This document shows, piece by piece, positions 19,493 to 28,270 of a stretch of DNA of 64,000 nucleotides; within the stretch, counting starts at the first letter, position 1, and each line of letters opens with the position of its first letter. A program made the translations under genes and the position numbers. Origin of the DNA: Tardiphaga sp. 709 (GTDB taxonomy: Bacteria > Pseudomonadota > Alphaproteobacteria > Rhizobiales > Xanthobacteraceae); assembly GCF_032401055.1 (NCBI RefSeq), contig NZ_CP135529.1:4586501-4650500 (forward strand), in the 5' to 3' direction. The notes beneath the pieces are model-generated. The model made no database searches, was not told the origin of the DNA, and worked only from the letters and a program-made list of their open reading frames with translations.

Positions 19493-20404
19493 ATGGTTGG
19501 GGGCACGACCGGTTCAACGAGCCCGGTTCTCGAAGAAGATGCGCGCGCCAAGGTCAATCTGACCCTGCGCGTCATCGGCCGTCGAGTTGACGGCTATCAT
19601 GATCTCGAAAGCGTCGTGGCCTTTGCCGATTGCGCCGATAGATTGACGCTCGATGCGGGCGGCGATCTGTCGCTGACCGCTACCGGTCCGCGCGCGCAGG
19701 AATGCGGCGACACCGCCGATAATCTCGTGATCAAGGCCGCCCGGCTGCTCGGCGAGCGCGTCGAGGGTCTTACATTCGGGCGCTTTGCACTCGACAAGCA
19801 CTTGCCGGTTGCCGCCGGCATTGGCGGCGGGTCGGCGGATGCTGCCGCAGCGCTCCGCCTCTTGGTGCGCGCCAACAATCTCGAAATGGACGATCCCCGC
19901 GTGCTCGAAGTGGCGCGCCTGACCGGCGCCGATGTGCCGGTTTGCGTGCCGTCGCACGCCTGCGTGATGACGGGTGTGGGCGAAAACCTGCTGCCGCTCA
20001 GCATTCCGCGTTTGCCCTGCGTGATGGTCAATCCGCGCGTGCCGGTGGCCACCAAGGATGTGTTCAAGGAGCTCGGCCTGAAGAACGGCGAACTCCGTGT
20101 CGGCGTCAAGGACGTGTTGAAACGGGCCACCTGGCCGAATGAAGACGGTTCGCTCGATGCCTGGATCGATGCGCTCAATGCCGGAACCAACGATCTCGAA
20201 GCGCCCGCATTGAAGGTCGAGCCTGTCATCAACACGGTGCTGTCGGCCTTGCGCGACGCTGAAGGTGTTCGGTTGGCCCGCATGTCGGGTTCGGGCGCGA
20301 CCTGTTTTGCGCTGTTTGGCAACGACACCGACGCGCAGCGCGCGGCCGGTGCCATTCAACTCGCCCACCCGCTGTGGTGGGTGCATGCCGGCGCGCTGAG
20401 CTAG
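19493..20404 (+). CDS. ispE: 4-diphosphocytidyl-2-C-methyl-D-erythritol kinase
   Basis: The 303-residue GHMP-family kinase has ARAKVNLTLRV with the substrate Lys near residue 19. It has the glycine-rich ATP loop PVAAGIGGGSADAAAAL (about 103-119) and the C-terminal GSGATCFALF. It phosphorylates CDP-methylerythritol in the non-mevalonate isoprenoid pathway. The 4-base spacing implies co-transcription with the TPR gene. A multi-hairpin repeat follows. Confidence 0.95.
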   Translation: MVGGTTGSTSPVLEEDARAKVNLTLRVIGRRVDGYHDLESVVAFADCADRLTLDAGGDLSLTATGPRAQECGDTADNLVIKAARLLGERVEGLTFGRFALDKHLPVAAGIGGGSADAAAALRLLVRANNLEMDDPRVLEVARLTGADVPVCVPSHACVMTGVGENLLPLSIPRLPCVMVNPRVPVATKDVFKELGLKNGELRVGVKDVLKRATWPNEDGSLDAWIDALNAGTNDLEAPALKVEPVINTVLSALRDAEGVRLARMSGSGATCFALFGNDTDAQRAAGAIQLAHPLWWVHAGALS

Positions 20405-20413
20405 CGCGCTTTT

Positions 20414-20558
20414 CCCTCTCCCCGCCTGCGGGGAGAGGGGGCGCGGACGAAGTCCGCGACGGGTGAGGGGGAGCCAGCGAGTGAAACACTGGCTCCCCCT
20501 CACCCGGATCACTCGCTGCCGCTCGTGCTCCGACCTCTCCCCGCGAGCGGGGAGAGGT
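20414..20558. repeat. Multi-hairpin palindromic repeat between convergent genes
   Basis: Four perfect hairpins follow one another: arms 20414-20424/20429-20439, 20442-20448/20452-20458, 20461-20477/20489-20505 (17 bp) and 20533-20544/20547-20558. The outer ones share the core CCCTCTCCCC/GGGGAGAGGG, also found in the repeat at 45309. It fills the space between ispE and a convergent SDR gene and may act as a bidirectional terminator. Confidence 0.75.
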
Positions 20559-20570
20559 TAGGAAAAGCGA

Positions 20571-21350
20571 CTAGCTGCCCCAGCCTGCGCTGTAGCCACC
20601 ATCCACCGTGTAGATCACGCCGGTCGTATAGCCCGCGCGATCTGACGCCAGAAACGTCATCATGTCGGCGATCTCGCGTGGTTTCGCGGCGCGGCCGAGC
20701 GGCAGGCCCTGTTGCAATTCCCGGAAACGGTTCTCGTCCCCGAATTGCGCTTTGGCGCGGGTCTTCATCAGCGTGATGTGGCGCTCGGTCTCAACCGGGC
20801 CGGGATTGATGCCAACGACGCGGATATTGTCCTTCAGGCTCTTGCCGCCCAGCGCCCGCGTAAACGCCATAAGTGCGGCGTTGCCGGCGCTGCCACAGAT
20901 GTAATTGGCATCGAATTTCTCGCCGGCCGCGCCGATATCGTTGACGATCACGCCATGACCGCGCGCCTTCATCTGTGCATAGACGAGCCGCGTGAGATTG
21001 ATGAAGCCGAACACTTTGAGGTCCCAGGCATGGCGCCAGGTCGGCTCGTCGATCTTGTCGAGCGATCCGCCGGGGATATCGCCAGCATTGTTGACGAGGA
21101 TGTCGATATCGCCAGTTGCGGCCGCCAGCGCGGCCAGATCGTCCGGCTTGCGCAGATCGACGCCATGCACGGCGACATCGATCTGATGGCTGGACCGCAG
21201 CCGGTCTGCCAAGGTTTGCATCTGCTCCACATTGCGGGCCGCGAGGCGGAGATCGCAGCCTTCTTCGGCAAACGCTTCCGCGGCCGCCGCGCCGATACCC
21301 TTGGATGCGCCCGTGATCAGGACGCGCTTGCCGCGCAAATGAAGATCCAT
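20571..21350 (-). CDS. SDR-fold protein with altered catalytic residues
   Basis: The 259-residue protein has the NAD(P) motif TGASKGIGAAAA (residues 13-24) and the SDR structural motif NNAG (87-90). It ends in FLASDRAGYTTGVIYTVDGGY, as in classical SDRs. The active site is unusual: the YxxxK motif reads YICGS, with Tyr 150 but Ser 154 in place of Lys, and the catalytic Ser region reads VNDIGA. Activity as a normal dehydrogenase is therefore doubtful. Start at 21350 is the Met of MDLHLRGKR; the frame extends to 21461. Confidence 0.8.
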   Translation of the reverse strand: MDLHLRGKRVLITGASKGIGAAAAEAFAEEGCDLRLAARNVEQMQTLADRLRSSHQIDVAVHGVDLRKPDDLAALAAATGDIDILVNNAGDIPGGSLDKIDEPTWRHAWDLKVFGFINLTRLVYAQMKARGHGVIVNDIGAAGEKFDANYICGSAGNAALMAFTRALGGKSLKDNIRVVGINPGPVETERHITLMKTRAKAQFGDENRFRELQQGLPLGRAAKPREIADMMTFLASDRAGYTTGVIYTVDGGYSAGWGS

Positions 21351-21494
21351 GGAATGCCTCTGGATTGCAGAAGGGAGTGTCTGCGACAGAGTTAGGCCCC
21401 TGCGGCAAAACCGGTCAACATTGCAGTGCAGCGTTGATCGCAGGCCGGCTTTGGTCCACATCTGCAGGCAGAATTACTGGCGAAGGAAACCCAC

Positions 21495-22571
21495 GTGAGC
21501 GCACAAAAAGAATATCGGATCGCGGTCATCCCCGGCGACGGCATCGGCAAGGAAGTCATGCCGGAAGGCCTGCGCGTCCTTGAAGCGGCAGCGAAAAAGC
21601 ATCGCGTGAAGGTGCATTTTGATCATTACGACTTCTCGTCTTACGACTATTACGAGAAGCACGGCCAGATGATGCCGGACGACTGGAAGGCGCAGATCGG
21701 CAAGCATGATGCGATCTATTTCGGCGCCGTCGGCCTGCCGGCAAAGATTCCGGATCACATTTCGTTGTGGGGCTCGCTGATCAAGTTCCGCCGCGAATTC
21801 GATCAATACGTCAATCTGCGCCCGGTGCGCCTGATGCCCGGCGTGCCCTGTCCGCTGGTCGGCCGCAAGCCAGGCGATATCGACTTCTGGGTGGTGCGCG
21901 AGAATACCGAGGGTGAATATTCATCCGTGGGCGGCCGCATGTTCCCGGACACCGACCGTGAATTCGTTACCCAGCAGACGGTGATGACCCGCACTGGTGT
22001 CGACCGCATCCTGAAGTTCGCGTTCGACCTCGCGCAGTCGCGGCCGAAGAAGCATCTGACCTCGGCGACCAAGTCCAACGGCATCGCGATCACGATGCCC
22101 TATTGGGACGAGCGCGTGAAAGCGATGGGCGCCAACTATCCCGACGTGAAGTGGGACCAGTATCACATCGACATTCTCACCGCGAATTTCGTGATGCATC
22201 CGGACTGGTTCGACGTCGTGGTTGCGTCCAATCTGTTCGGCGACATCCTTTCGGATCTGGGCCCGGCCTGCACAGGCACCATCGGCATCGCACCTTCCGG
22301 CAACATCAATCCGACCGGCGATTTCCCGTCGGTGTTCGAGCCGGTGCACGGCTCGGCGCCGGATATTGCCGGGCAGGGCATTGCGAATCCGATCGGCATG
22401 ATCTGGTCCGGCGCGATGATGCTGGAACATCTCGGCGAGAAGGCTGCGGCGGATTCGATCGTCAAGGCGATCGAGCGGACGCTCGGTGAGCGTACTCTGC
22501 GGACGCGCGATCTTGGCGGTCAGGCCGATACAGGCGCTTGCGGCAAGGCTGTCGCGGAGATGGTGGAGTAA
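21495..22571 (+). CDS. Tartrate/D-malate-type decarboxylating dehydrogenase
   Basis: The 358-residue protein belongs to the isopropylmalate/isocitrate dehydrogenase superfamily (IPGDGIGKEV at residues 12-21; NLFGDILSDLGPACTGTIGI with metal-binding Asp). The sequence YVNLRPVRLMPGVPCPL and the WVVRENTEGEY stretch fit the tartrate dehydrogenase / D-malate dehydrogenase (TtuC/DmlA) branch rather than LeuB. It oxidises a 2-hydroxydicarboxylate with NAD+, often with loss of CO2. GTG start at 21495 has GAAGGAAA upstream. It converges with the 2-hydroxyacid dehydrogenase operon. Confidence 0.85.
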   Translation: MSAQKEYRIAVIPGDGIGKEVMPEGLRVLEAAAKKHRVKVHFDHYDFSSYDYYEKHGQMMPDDWKAQIGKHDAIYFGAVGLPAKIPDHISLWGSLIKFRREFDQYVNLRPVRLMPGVPCPLVGRKPGDIDFWVVRENTEGEYSSVGGRMFPDTDREFVTQQTVMTRTGVDRILKFAFDLAQSRPKKHLTSATKSNGIAITMPYWDERVKAMGANYPDVKWDQYHIDILTANFVMHPDWFDVVVASNLFGDILSDLGPACTGTIGIAPSGNINPTGDFPSVFEPVHGSAPDIAGQGIANPIGMIWSGAMMLEHLGEKAAADSIVKAIERTLGERTLRTRDLGGQADTGACGKAVAEMVE

Positions 22572-22592
22572 TTCTGCTTCTTGCGCATCTAC

Positions 22593-22627
22593 AAAAATGC
22601 CCGGCTTTGAGCCGGGCATTTTTATTT
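22593..22627. terminator. Bidirectional rho-independent terminator
   Basis: AAAAATGCCCGGC pairs with GCCGGGCATTTTT (13 bp) around a 5-base loop, with T runs on both strands. It separates the convergent tartrate-type dehydrogenase and 2-hydroxyacid dehydrogenase genes. Confidence 0.85.
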
Positions 22628-22643
22628 TGGGAGTTCGCAGCGC

Positions 22644-23555
22644 TTAAGCTGCAATCCTTCGGCAATGCTTCCACGCCGCTGTGATCAAATTCACGCTCGC
22701 CTCGGGCGTGCGGAACGCCGAATGTGCCGACAGCGTCACATTCGGGATCGTCGTCAGCACATGGCCTGCCGGCAACGGCTCGATGTCGAAAACGTCGAGA
22801 CCGGCATGGCGCAGATGGCCGGAGCGCAGCGCGTCGATCATCGCGGCTTCATCGACCACCGCGCCGCGCGCGGTGTTGACGAGGATCGCGCCCTTCTTCA
22901 TCTGGCCGATGCGCTCGCGGGTGATCATGCCGCGGGTCTCGTCGTTCAACAGCAGATGGATCGAGATGACGTCGCTCTTGGCCAGCACTGTCTCCATGTC
23001 GGTGAATTCCACACCGGGATGGGACTTCGGCGAGCGATTCCATGCAATCACCTTCATACCCGAGCCGAGCGTGATGCGCGCGACTTCCGCGGCGATGCCG
23101 CCGAAGCCGATCAGGCCGATTGTCTTGCCGGTCAGTTCCATGCCTTCATCGCGCAACCAGTTGCCGGCCCGCATTTCACGGTCTTGCTGGGCAAGGCCGC
23201 GCGCGGCAGCCCACATATGCGCGATGGCACATTCGGCGACGGCGGTGTCGCCGTAACCGCGGATCAGATGCACCTCGATCCCCAGCGCGGCAAGCTCCTC
23301 GATATGCATATAGCTGCGCGCGCCGGTGCCGAGAAACACGACATGCTTCAGGCCTGCGCACTGCTTGGCCACATCGGTTGGAAGATAAGTGTGATCGACG
23401 ATCGCGATCTCGGCGCCGTCCAGCACCTTGGGCAAATCGGCCGACTTGACGTCCTCATCGCGATTGATCTTTACCGCGATGTCGCCCGGCTGCGTCAGCC
23501 GTTCCAGAATCTTTGCCAGTTCTTCGCTGGCATCGACGAATACACCCCGCATCAC
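22644..23555 (-). CDS. D-isomer-specific 2-hydroxyacid dehydrogenase
   Basis: The 303-residue protein has the NAD motif GLIGFGGIAAEVAR (about residues 146-159). Its catalytic residues are Arg in NTARGAVVDE, Glu in FDIEPLPAGH and His in LSAHSAFRT. It reduces a 2-oxoacid or oxidises the D-2-hydroxyacid; the true substrate is unknown. It is the last gene of a minus-strand operon (LysR, M20-type hydrolase, this gene, with 40 and 19 base gaps), suggesting a role in the same catabolic route. Confidence 0.85.
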   Translation of the reverse strand: MMRGVFVDASEELAKILERLTQPGDIAVKINRDEDVKSADLPKVLDGAEIAIVDHTYLPTDVAKQCAGLKHVVFLGTGARSYMHIEELAALGIEVHLIRGYGDTAVAECAIAHMWAAARGLAQQDREMRAGNWLRDEGMELTGKTIGLIGFGGIAAEVARITLGSGMKVIAWNRSPKSHPGVEFTDMETVLAKSDVISIHLLLNDETRGMITRERIGQMKKGAILVNTARGAVVDEAAMIDALRSGHLRHAGLDVFDIEPLPAGHVLTTIPNVTLSAHSAFRTPEASVNLITAAWKHCRRIAA

Positions 23556-23574
23556 TATCCCCTGTCTGTTTTCG

Positions 23575-24822
23575 TTACTTCGATGCCACGCCGGCGAGCG
23601 CCAGCACCGTATGCATCAATACATTTGCACCGGCGGCGCAATCTTCCTGCGTCGAACTTTCGAGCTCGTTGTGGCTGATGCCATCCTTGCTCGGAATGAA
23701 CACCATCGCGGTCGGCATGATGTTGTTGAGGTTGCAGGCGTCGTGGCCGGCACCCGAGGTGATGCGACGGTGCGAGTAGCCAAGCGACGTCGCAGCGGTC
23801 TCGACCGCATTGACGAAGTCCTTGTTGAAGTGCGTCGGCGGCTTGTGCCAGACCTTGTCGAAAGCGACGTCGACCTTGCGATGCGCGGCGATCTCCTTGA
23901 TGGCATCGCGCACGCCTTTCTCGATGGCGTCCAGCTTGCCGGCGTCGGCGCTGCGCAGATCCATGGTGAAGGCGATCTCGCCGGGGATCACATTGCGCGA
24001 CGGATTTGCGATCACGGCTTCGCCGATGGTGCCGAGCGCGCCGATATTGCTGACGACACGCTCGGTGGCCAGCACGATCTCCGATAGCGTGCCCAACGCA
24101 TCCTTGCGCAGCGGCATCGGGGTCGAGCCGGCATGGCTCTCGAAGCCGGTGATCTTGCCGTCGAACCACAGCACGCCCTGGCCGGAATCGACTACGCCGA
24201 TGGTCTTGCTTTCGGCCTCCAGGATCGGGCCCTGCTCGATATGCAGTTCGACGAAGCCCGAGAATTTCTGCGTGCCGACCGCAACGTCGCCGCGATAGCC
24301 AATCTCGTCGAGCGCTTCGCCGACGGTGACGCCCGCGATGTCCTTGCGCGATAGAATGTCGTCGGTGGTGAAGTCGCCGACATAGGCGGCGGAGGCCATC
24401 ATCGCCGGCGCAAAGCGCGAGCCTTCCTCGTTGGTCCAGTTGGCGATGCAGATCGGCATCTCGGTTTCGATGCCGGCATCGTTCAGCGTGCGCACGACTT
24501 CGAGTGCGCCGAGCACGCCGAGAATGCCGTCGAACTTGCCGCCGGTCGGCTGGGTGTCGAGATGCGAGCCGATGCCGATCGGCGCTTTCGACATGTCGCG
24601 GCCCTTGCGCAGGGCGAACATCGAGCCGAGCGCGTCGACATGCACCTCCAGGCCGGCATCCTCACAGGCTTTGCGAAACCAGTTGCGGACGAGCTTGTCC
24701 TCAGGCCCGAGCGTCAGACGCCGCACGCCGCCCTTCGGTGTGCCGCCGAATTTCGCTGTCTCGTTGATCGTGTCCCAGAGCCGCGCGGAATCGATTTTGA
24801 GGTTGTCGCCAAGCTTGGTCAT
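23575..24822 (-). CDS. Zn-dependent N-carbamoyl-amino acid / ureido hydrolase (HyuC/AmaB-like)
   Basis: The 415-residue protein is an M20-fold amidohydrolase. Metal-site motifs are GSHLDTQPTGGKFDG, NEEGSRFAPAMM, HIEQGPILE and the C-terminal GAGHDACNL. This set marks the allantoate amidohydrolase / beta-ureidopropionase / N-carbamoyl-L-amino acid hydrolase family, which releases NH3 and CO2 or an amine from carbamoyl or amide groups. Met at 24822 starts the conserved part; the frame extends to 24924. It lies between a LysR regulator and a 2-hydroxyacid dehydrogenase, opposite a Liv transporter operon that may import its substrate. Confidence 0.88.
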   Translation of the reverse strand: MTKLGDNLKIDSARLWDTINETAKFGGTPKGGVRRLTLGPEDKLVRNWFRKACEDAGLEVHVDALGSMFALRKGRDMSKAPIGIGSHLDTQPTGGKFDGILGVLGALEVVRTLNDAGIETEMPICIANWTNEEGSRFAPAMMASAAYVGDFTTDDILSRKDIAGVTVGEALDEIGYRGDVAVGTQKFSGFVELHIEQGPILEAESKTIGVVDSGQGVLWFDGKITGFESHAGSTPMPLRKDALGTLSEIVLATERVVSNIGALGTIGEAVIANPSRNVIPGEIAFTMDLRSADAGKLDAIEKGVRDAIKEIAAHRKVDVAFDKVWHKPPTHFNKDFVNAVETAATSLGYSHRRITSGAGHDACNLNNIMPTAMVFIPSKDGISHNELESSTQEDCAAGANVLMHTVLALAGVASK

Positions 24823-24862
24823 GCGGTCTGTCCCGAAAATTTGTGTTGAAGAGGCCTGCTTT

Positions 24863-25780
24863 TCAATGACCCGATGATGCCGGCACGTCAACCAATGGGC
24901 TGTTCTGCGCCAGTTGCGCAGCAATGCCTGCGACGAGTTCGATCGCGGCCGTGTCGGGTGACGCGAGCCAGCTTGCCGAAAACGTCAGCGGCTGGAGCTG
25001 CAGATTGGTATTGAGCAATTGCAGGCGTCCGTCCGCGAGTTCGTTCTCGATGATGGCCGTCGGGATCAGTGCGATGCCCAACCCCTCAATCGCCATGTGC
25101 ATCACGGTGGACAGCGACGCGCTGGCGTGCAGCCGGATCGGTGGCAGGTCGGGCCGGTTGAACAGCGAACGCGCGATCTCGTAGGGCCGGGTCTTGCGCG
25201 AGAAGGTGATGATGGGAAATTTCGCAAGGTCATGGATCGAGAGCGGATCGTTGCCGAGCCCGAGTGAGGGGCTGGCGAGAAAGCCGACGGGGTAGTCGCA
25301 CAGCACACGATTGCGAACGTTGGATGTCGAAAGCGGTCCGAGCACGAAAGCGAGATCGATCTCCTGTGCCTGCAACCGCGCGTTCAGGTTCGGCGTGATA
25401 TCGACCTCGATTTCGAGCGACAGGTTCGGATACGAGATGTTGACGTGCTTGATCAGCCGCGTCAGCAAAGTGTGGACGATGGTTTCGGCGACGCCGAGCC
25501 GCAGCACGCCGCGCATTGCCGAGCGATCGCCAACCGCCGCCATCATCTCCGAGCGCAGACCGATCAGCTTTTCGGCATAGACCAGCATCTGCCGTCCGGC
25601 CGGCGTCGGCGAGGCGATACGGCGGTCACGCTGCAGAAGCCGGACACCCATCTCGTGCTCAAGTTGCGCGATGCGTTGGGAGATCGCCGGCTGCGTGGTG
25701 TTGAGCTTCTGGGCGGCGCCGCGGAAGCTGCCGAGATTGACTACCCAGAGAAAGGTCTCCAGCGCCTTGAAGTCCGCCAT
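24863..25780 (-). CDS. LysR-family regulator of the hydrolase / Liv region
   Basis: The 305-residue protein has an N-terminal LysR helix-turn-helix (FRGAAQKLNTTQPAISQRIAQLEHEMGVRLLQR, about residues 19-52) and a periplasmic-binding-protein-like effector domain. It is the first gene of the operon with the hydrolase and 2-hydroxyacid dehydrogenase and is divergent from the DUF1445-Liv operon. It therefore probably controls both in response to the imported compound or a product. The intergenic region carries a T-N11-A type dyad. Confidence 0.88.
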   Translation of the reverse strand: MADFKALETFLWVVNLGSFRGAAQKLNTTQPAISQRIAQLEHEMGVRLLQRDRRIASPTPAGRQMLVYAEKLIGLRSEMMAAVGDRSAMRGVLRLGVAETIVHTLLTRLIKHVNISYPNLSLEIEVDITPNLNARLQAQEIDLAFVLGPLSTSNVRNRVLCDYPVGFLASPSLGLGNDPLSIHDLAKFPIITFSRKTRPYEIARSLFNRPDLPPIRLHASASLSTVMHMAIEGLGIALIPTAIIENELADGRLQLLNTNLQLQPLTFSASWLASPDTAAIELVAGIAAQLAQNSPLVDVPASSGH

Positions 25781-25818
25781 GGATACGACCCGGCTTTCGA
25801 TAAGTAGAATTTATGTAT

Positions 25819-25850
25819 GTTGATTAAAAACAACGATTAGACATTATACT
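25819..25850 (+). promoter_or_regulatory. Candidate LysR box and -10 element
   Basis: GTTG (25819-25822) and CAAC (25831-25834) form a dyad with T-N11-A spacing, followed by TATACT at 25845-25850 as a -10 hexamer. It lies between the divergent LysR and DUF1445 genes in an AT-rich stretch. Binding is inferred. Confidence 0.4.
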
Positions 25851-25899
25851 AGCCCTGAGTTTCAGTGCGTGTCGAGGCAGAATTAGGCAGGACACCAAG

Positions 25900-26718
25900 A
25901 TGGCTATTTCTTCGGCAGCGCAGCAAAGCGACGATCGATCCTCGAATTTGCCCAGCGCGGTCGCCCGCCGCGAATATCGCGCCGGCAAATATGGCAGCAC
26001 CGCTGGCGTCGCTCCCGGATACGTCCAGGGAAATCTGGTCATCTTGCCGGAAGCCCAGGCCGCGGCCTTTCATCGCTTCTGCCAGCTCAATCCGAAGCCG
26101 TGCCCGATCATCGGCATGTCGGATGTGGGCAGTCCCAGCATTCCCGCTCTCGGTCTCGACCTCGATATCCGGACTGACATTCCGCAATATGTCGTCTGGA
26201 AGGACGGCGAGGCGATCGATCGACCCTACGACGTGACCAAGTACTGGCGTGACGATCTCGTGTCTTTCGTCATCGGATGTTCGTATTCGTTCGAAGAAGC
26301 GATGATGGCCGATGACCTGCCGATCCGTCATATCGAGCAGGATGTTCTGGTGCCGATGTATCGCACCAACATCCCATGCAAGTCCGCGGGTCCATTCGCC
26401 GGCCCGATGGTGGTCTCGATGCGGCCGCTGAAGCCCGCCGATGCGATCCGCGCCGTGCAGATCACCTCGCGCTTTCCGTCGGTGCACGGCGCGCCGGTCC
26501 ATCTGGGCCTGCCGCAGTCGATCGGCATCAAGGACATCAACAAGCCCGATTACGGCGATGCGGTACGCATCAATGATGATGAGATCCCGGTGTTCTGGGC
26601 CTGTGGCGTGACGCCGCAAGCCGTCATTGCTGCAGCGCGCGTGCCGTTCGCGATTACGCATGCGCCGGGTGTCATGCTCGTCACGGACCTGAAGAATAAG
26701 CATTTGGCTGTTTTATAA
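25900..26718 (+). CDS. DUF1445 / D-glutamate cyclase-like hydro-lyase
   Basis: The 272-residue protein matches the YcsI / DUF1445 family: [11 protein letters not shown] near residue 40, [13 protein letters not shown] in the middle, then [24 protein letters not shown] and the C-terminal [11 protein letters not shown] with [12 protein letters not shown]. Relatives are annotated as putative hydro-lyases, and a mitochondrial relative is D-glutamate cyclase (D-glutamate to 5-oxo-D-proline). The substrate here is unknown. It opens the plus-strand operon followed by the Liv transporter, which links its function to the imported compound. Confidence 0.85.
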   Translation: MAISSAAQQSDDRSSNLPSAVARREYRAGKYGSTAGVAPGYVQGNLVILPEAQAAAFHRFCQLNPKPCPIIGMSDVGSPSIPALGLDLDIRTDIPQYVVWKDGEAIDRPYDVTKYWRDDLVSFVIGCSYSFEEAMMADDLPIRHIEQDVLVPMYRTNIPCKSAGPFAGPMVVSMRPLKPADAIRAVQITSRFPSVHGAPVHLGLPQSIGIKDINKPDYGDAVRINDDEIPVFWACGVTPQAVIAAARVPFAITHAPGVMLVTDLKNKHLAVL

Positions 26719-26799
26719 GAAGCAGCTTGCCGATCTTTCGGGCTTTACCGTAACCTTGATTAGTTTCATCGATAGCCGCCGGTCACAAAGGACAAAGAC

Positions 26800-28050
26800 A
26801 TGACGATTTCTCGCCGAAACGTATTGCTTGGAGGCGCCGCTTCCGCCGCGCTGCTGCCTCTCGCCAAGCCCGCGCGCGCGCAGGTCAAGGAAGTTGTGAT
26901 CGGCGTGATTTATCCGCTGTCCGGCGCCAGCGCGCAGATCGGCGTCGACGCGCAGAAGGCTTTCGAAACGGCTGCCGACATCATCAACAAGGATTACGAT
27001 TTCGCATTGCCGATGGCGAAGGGTGAAGGCTTCACCGGTCTCGGCGGCGCCAAGGTGCGTCTCGTATTCGCCGACCATCAGGCTGATCCGCAGAAGGGCC
27101 GCGCTGAAGCCGAGCGTCTCATTACCCAGGAGAAGGTTTCGGCCATCGTCGGCACCTATCAGAGCGCCGTCGCCGTCACCGTCAGCCAGATCTGTGAACG
27201 CTACCAGATCCCGTTCCTGTCGGCCGACAACTCGTCGCCAAGCCTGCATCGCCGCGGTTTGAAATATTACTTCCGCGCCGCTCCGCATGACGAAATGTTT
27301 TCGACGGCGATGTTCGATTTCTTCGATGCGCTGAAGAAAAAAGGCCAGAAGATCGAGACGCTGGCGCTGTTCCATGAAGACACTATCTTCGGCACCGACT
27401 CGGCGAATGCGCAGCTCAAGCTCGCTGCCGACCGTGGTTACAAGATCGTCGCGGACATCAAGTATCGCGCCAATTCGCCGTCACTCACTGCCGAAGTGCA
27501 GCAGCTCAAGGCTGCCAATGCCGACGTGCTGATGCCGTCGAGCTACACGACCGATGGCATCCTGCTCATCAAGACCATGGGCGAACTCGGCTACAAGGCC
27601 AAGAACATCGTCGCACAGGACGCCGGCTTCTCCGAGAAGGCGCTGTATGACGCTGTCGGCGACAAGATTCCGGGCGTCATCTCGCGCGGTTCGTTCTCGC
27701 TCGATCTCGCCGCCAAGCGTCCGATGGTTGGCAAGATCAACGACATGTTCAAGGAGAAGTCCGGTAAGGACTTCAACGACTACTCCTCGCGCCAGTTTAT
27801 GGGCCTTATCGTGATGGCCGACGCCATCAATCGTGCCAAGTCCACCGATGGCGAGAAAATCCGCGAAGCGCTGGTCGCCACCGACATGCCGGGTGAGAGC
27901 ACGATCATGCCGTGGGCGAAGGTCAAGTTCGACGAGATGGGCCAGAACAACAACGCCGACCCGGTGCTGCTGCAGTATAACGGTGGCAAGTTCGTCACCA
28001 TCTTCCCGCCGCAGGCCGCCGTGGCGGATGCGATCTGGCCGATGCCGTAA
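26800..28050 (+). CDS. Liv-type ABC transporter substrate-binding protein
   Basis: The 416-residue periplasmic protein has a twin-arginine-like N-terminus (SRRNVLLGGAASAALLPL) with likely cleavage after ARA near residue 27. The mature part is a type I periplasmic binding fold: VIGVIYPLSGASAQIG, AIVGTYQSAVAVTV, and a ligand-loop FLSADNSSPSLHRRG. Family members bind branched-chain amino acids, amides, urea or aromatic acids. The neighbouring carbamoyl-hydrolase suggests an amide or ureido compound, but this is inference. A hairpin repeat separates it from livH. Confidence 0.9.
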   Translation: MTISRRNVLLGGAASAALLPLAKPARAQVKEVVIGVIYPLSGASAQIGVDAQKAFETAADIINKDYDFALPMAKGEGFTGLGGAKVRLVFADHQADPQKGRAEAERLITQEKVSAIVGTYQSAVAVTVSQICERYQIPFLSADNSSPSLHRRGLKYYFRAAPHDEMFSTAMFDFFDALKKKGQKIETLALFHEDTIFGTDSANAQLKLAADRGYKIVADIKYRANSPSLTAEVQQLKAANADVLMPSSYTTDGILLIKTMGELGYKAKNIVAQDAGFSEKALYDAVGDKIPGVISRGSFSLDLAAKRPMVGKINDMFKEKSGKDFNDYSSRQFMGLIVMADAINRAKSTDGEKIREALVATDMPGESTIMPWAKVKFDEMGQNNNADPVLLQYNGGKFVTIFPPQAAVADAIWPMP

Positions 28051-28115
28051 GGCGTGTTCTCTAAACGCATGTAGCGGCGTCGTCGGACTCGACGACGTCA
28101 CCACACTCCGGTGTC

Positions 28116-28248
28116 ATCCCCGCGAAGGCGGGGATCCATATCCTCCGAAGGATTGGTTTGCACCTGGTCTGACCGGCATCGCCCAGTTGTGATGTCGGTG
28201 GTTATGGGTCCCCGCTCCGCGCACGCCTACGGCGTGCTAGGCGGGGAC
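28116..28248. repeat. Palindromic repeat inside Liv operon
   Basis: Hairpin ATCCCCGC/GCGGGGAT (28116-28135), then GTCCCCGC at 28208-28215 pairing with GCGGGGAC at 28241-28248 around an inner GCACGCC/GGCGTGC hairpin (28221-28237). The sequence class (ATCCCCGCGAAGGCGGGGAT) is a dispersed repeat in many alphaproteobacteria. Its place between binding-protein and permease genes could lower downstream expression. Confidence 0.75.
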
Positions 28249-28270
28249 GACGGACAGAGAGGATTACTTC

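Noticed and set aside
17935-19575. A 546-codon minus-strand frame opposite the TPR gene
   Set aside because: It mirrors the codon pattern of the TPR and ispE genes, has low-complexity composition and no recognisable domain; the plus strand encodes a clear signal peptide and TPR repeats.
19514-20512. A 332-codon minus-strand frame opposite ispE
   Set aside because: It lies wholly antisense to a gene with complete GHMP kinase motifs and includes the palindromic repeat.
20405-20570. Hairpin cluster read as a structured RNA or riboswitch
   Set aside because: The hairpins are simple perfect palindromes between convergent gene ends and belong to the same type as the 45309 element, so a repeat is the simpler reading.
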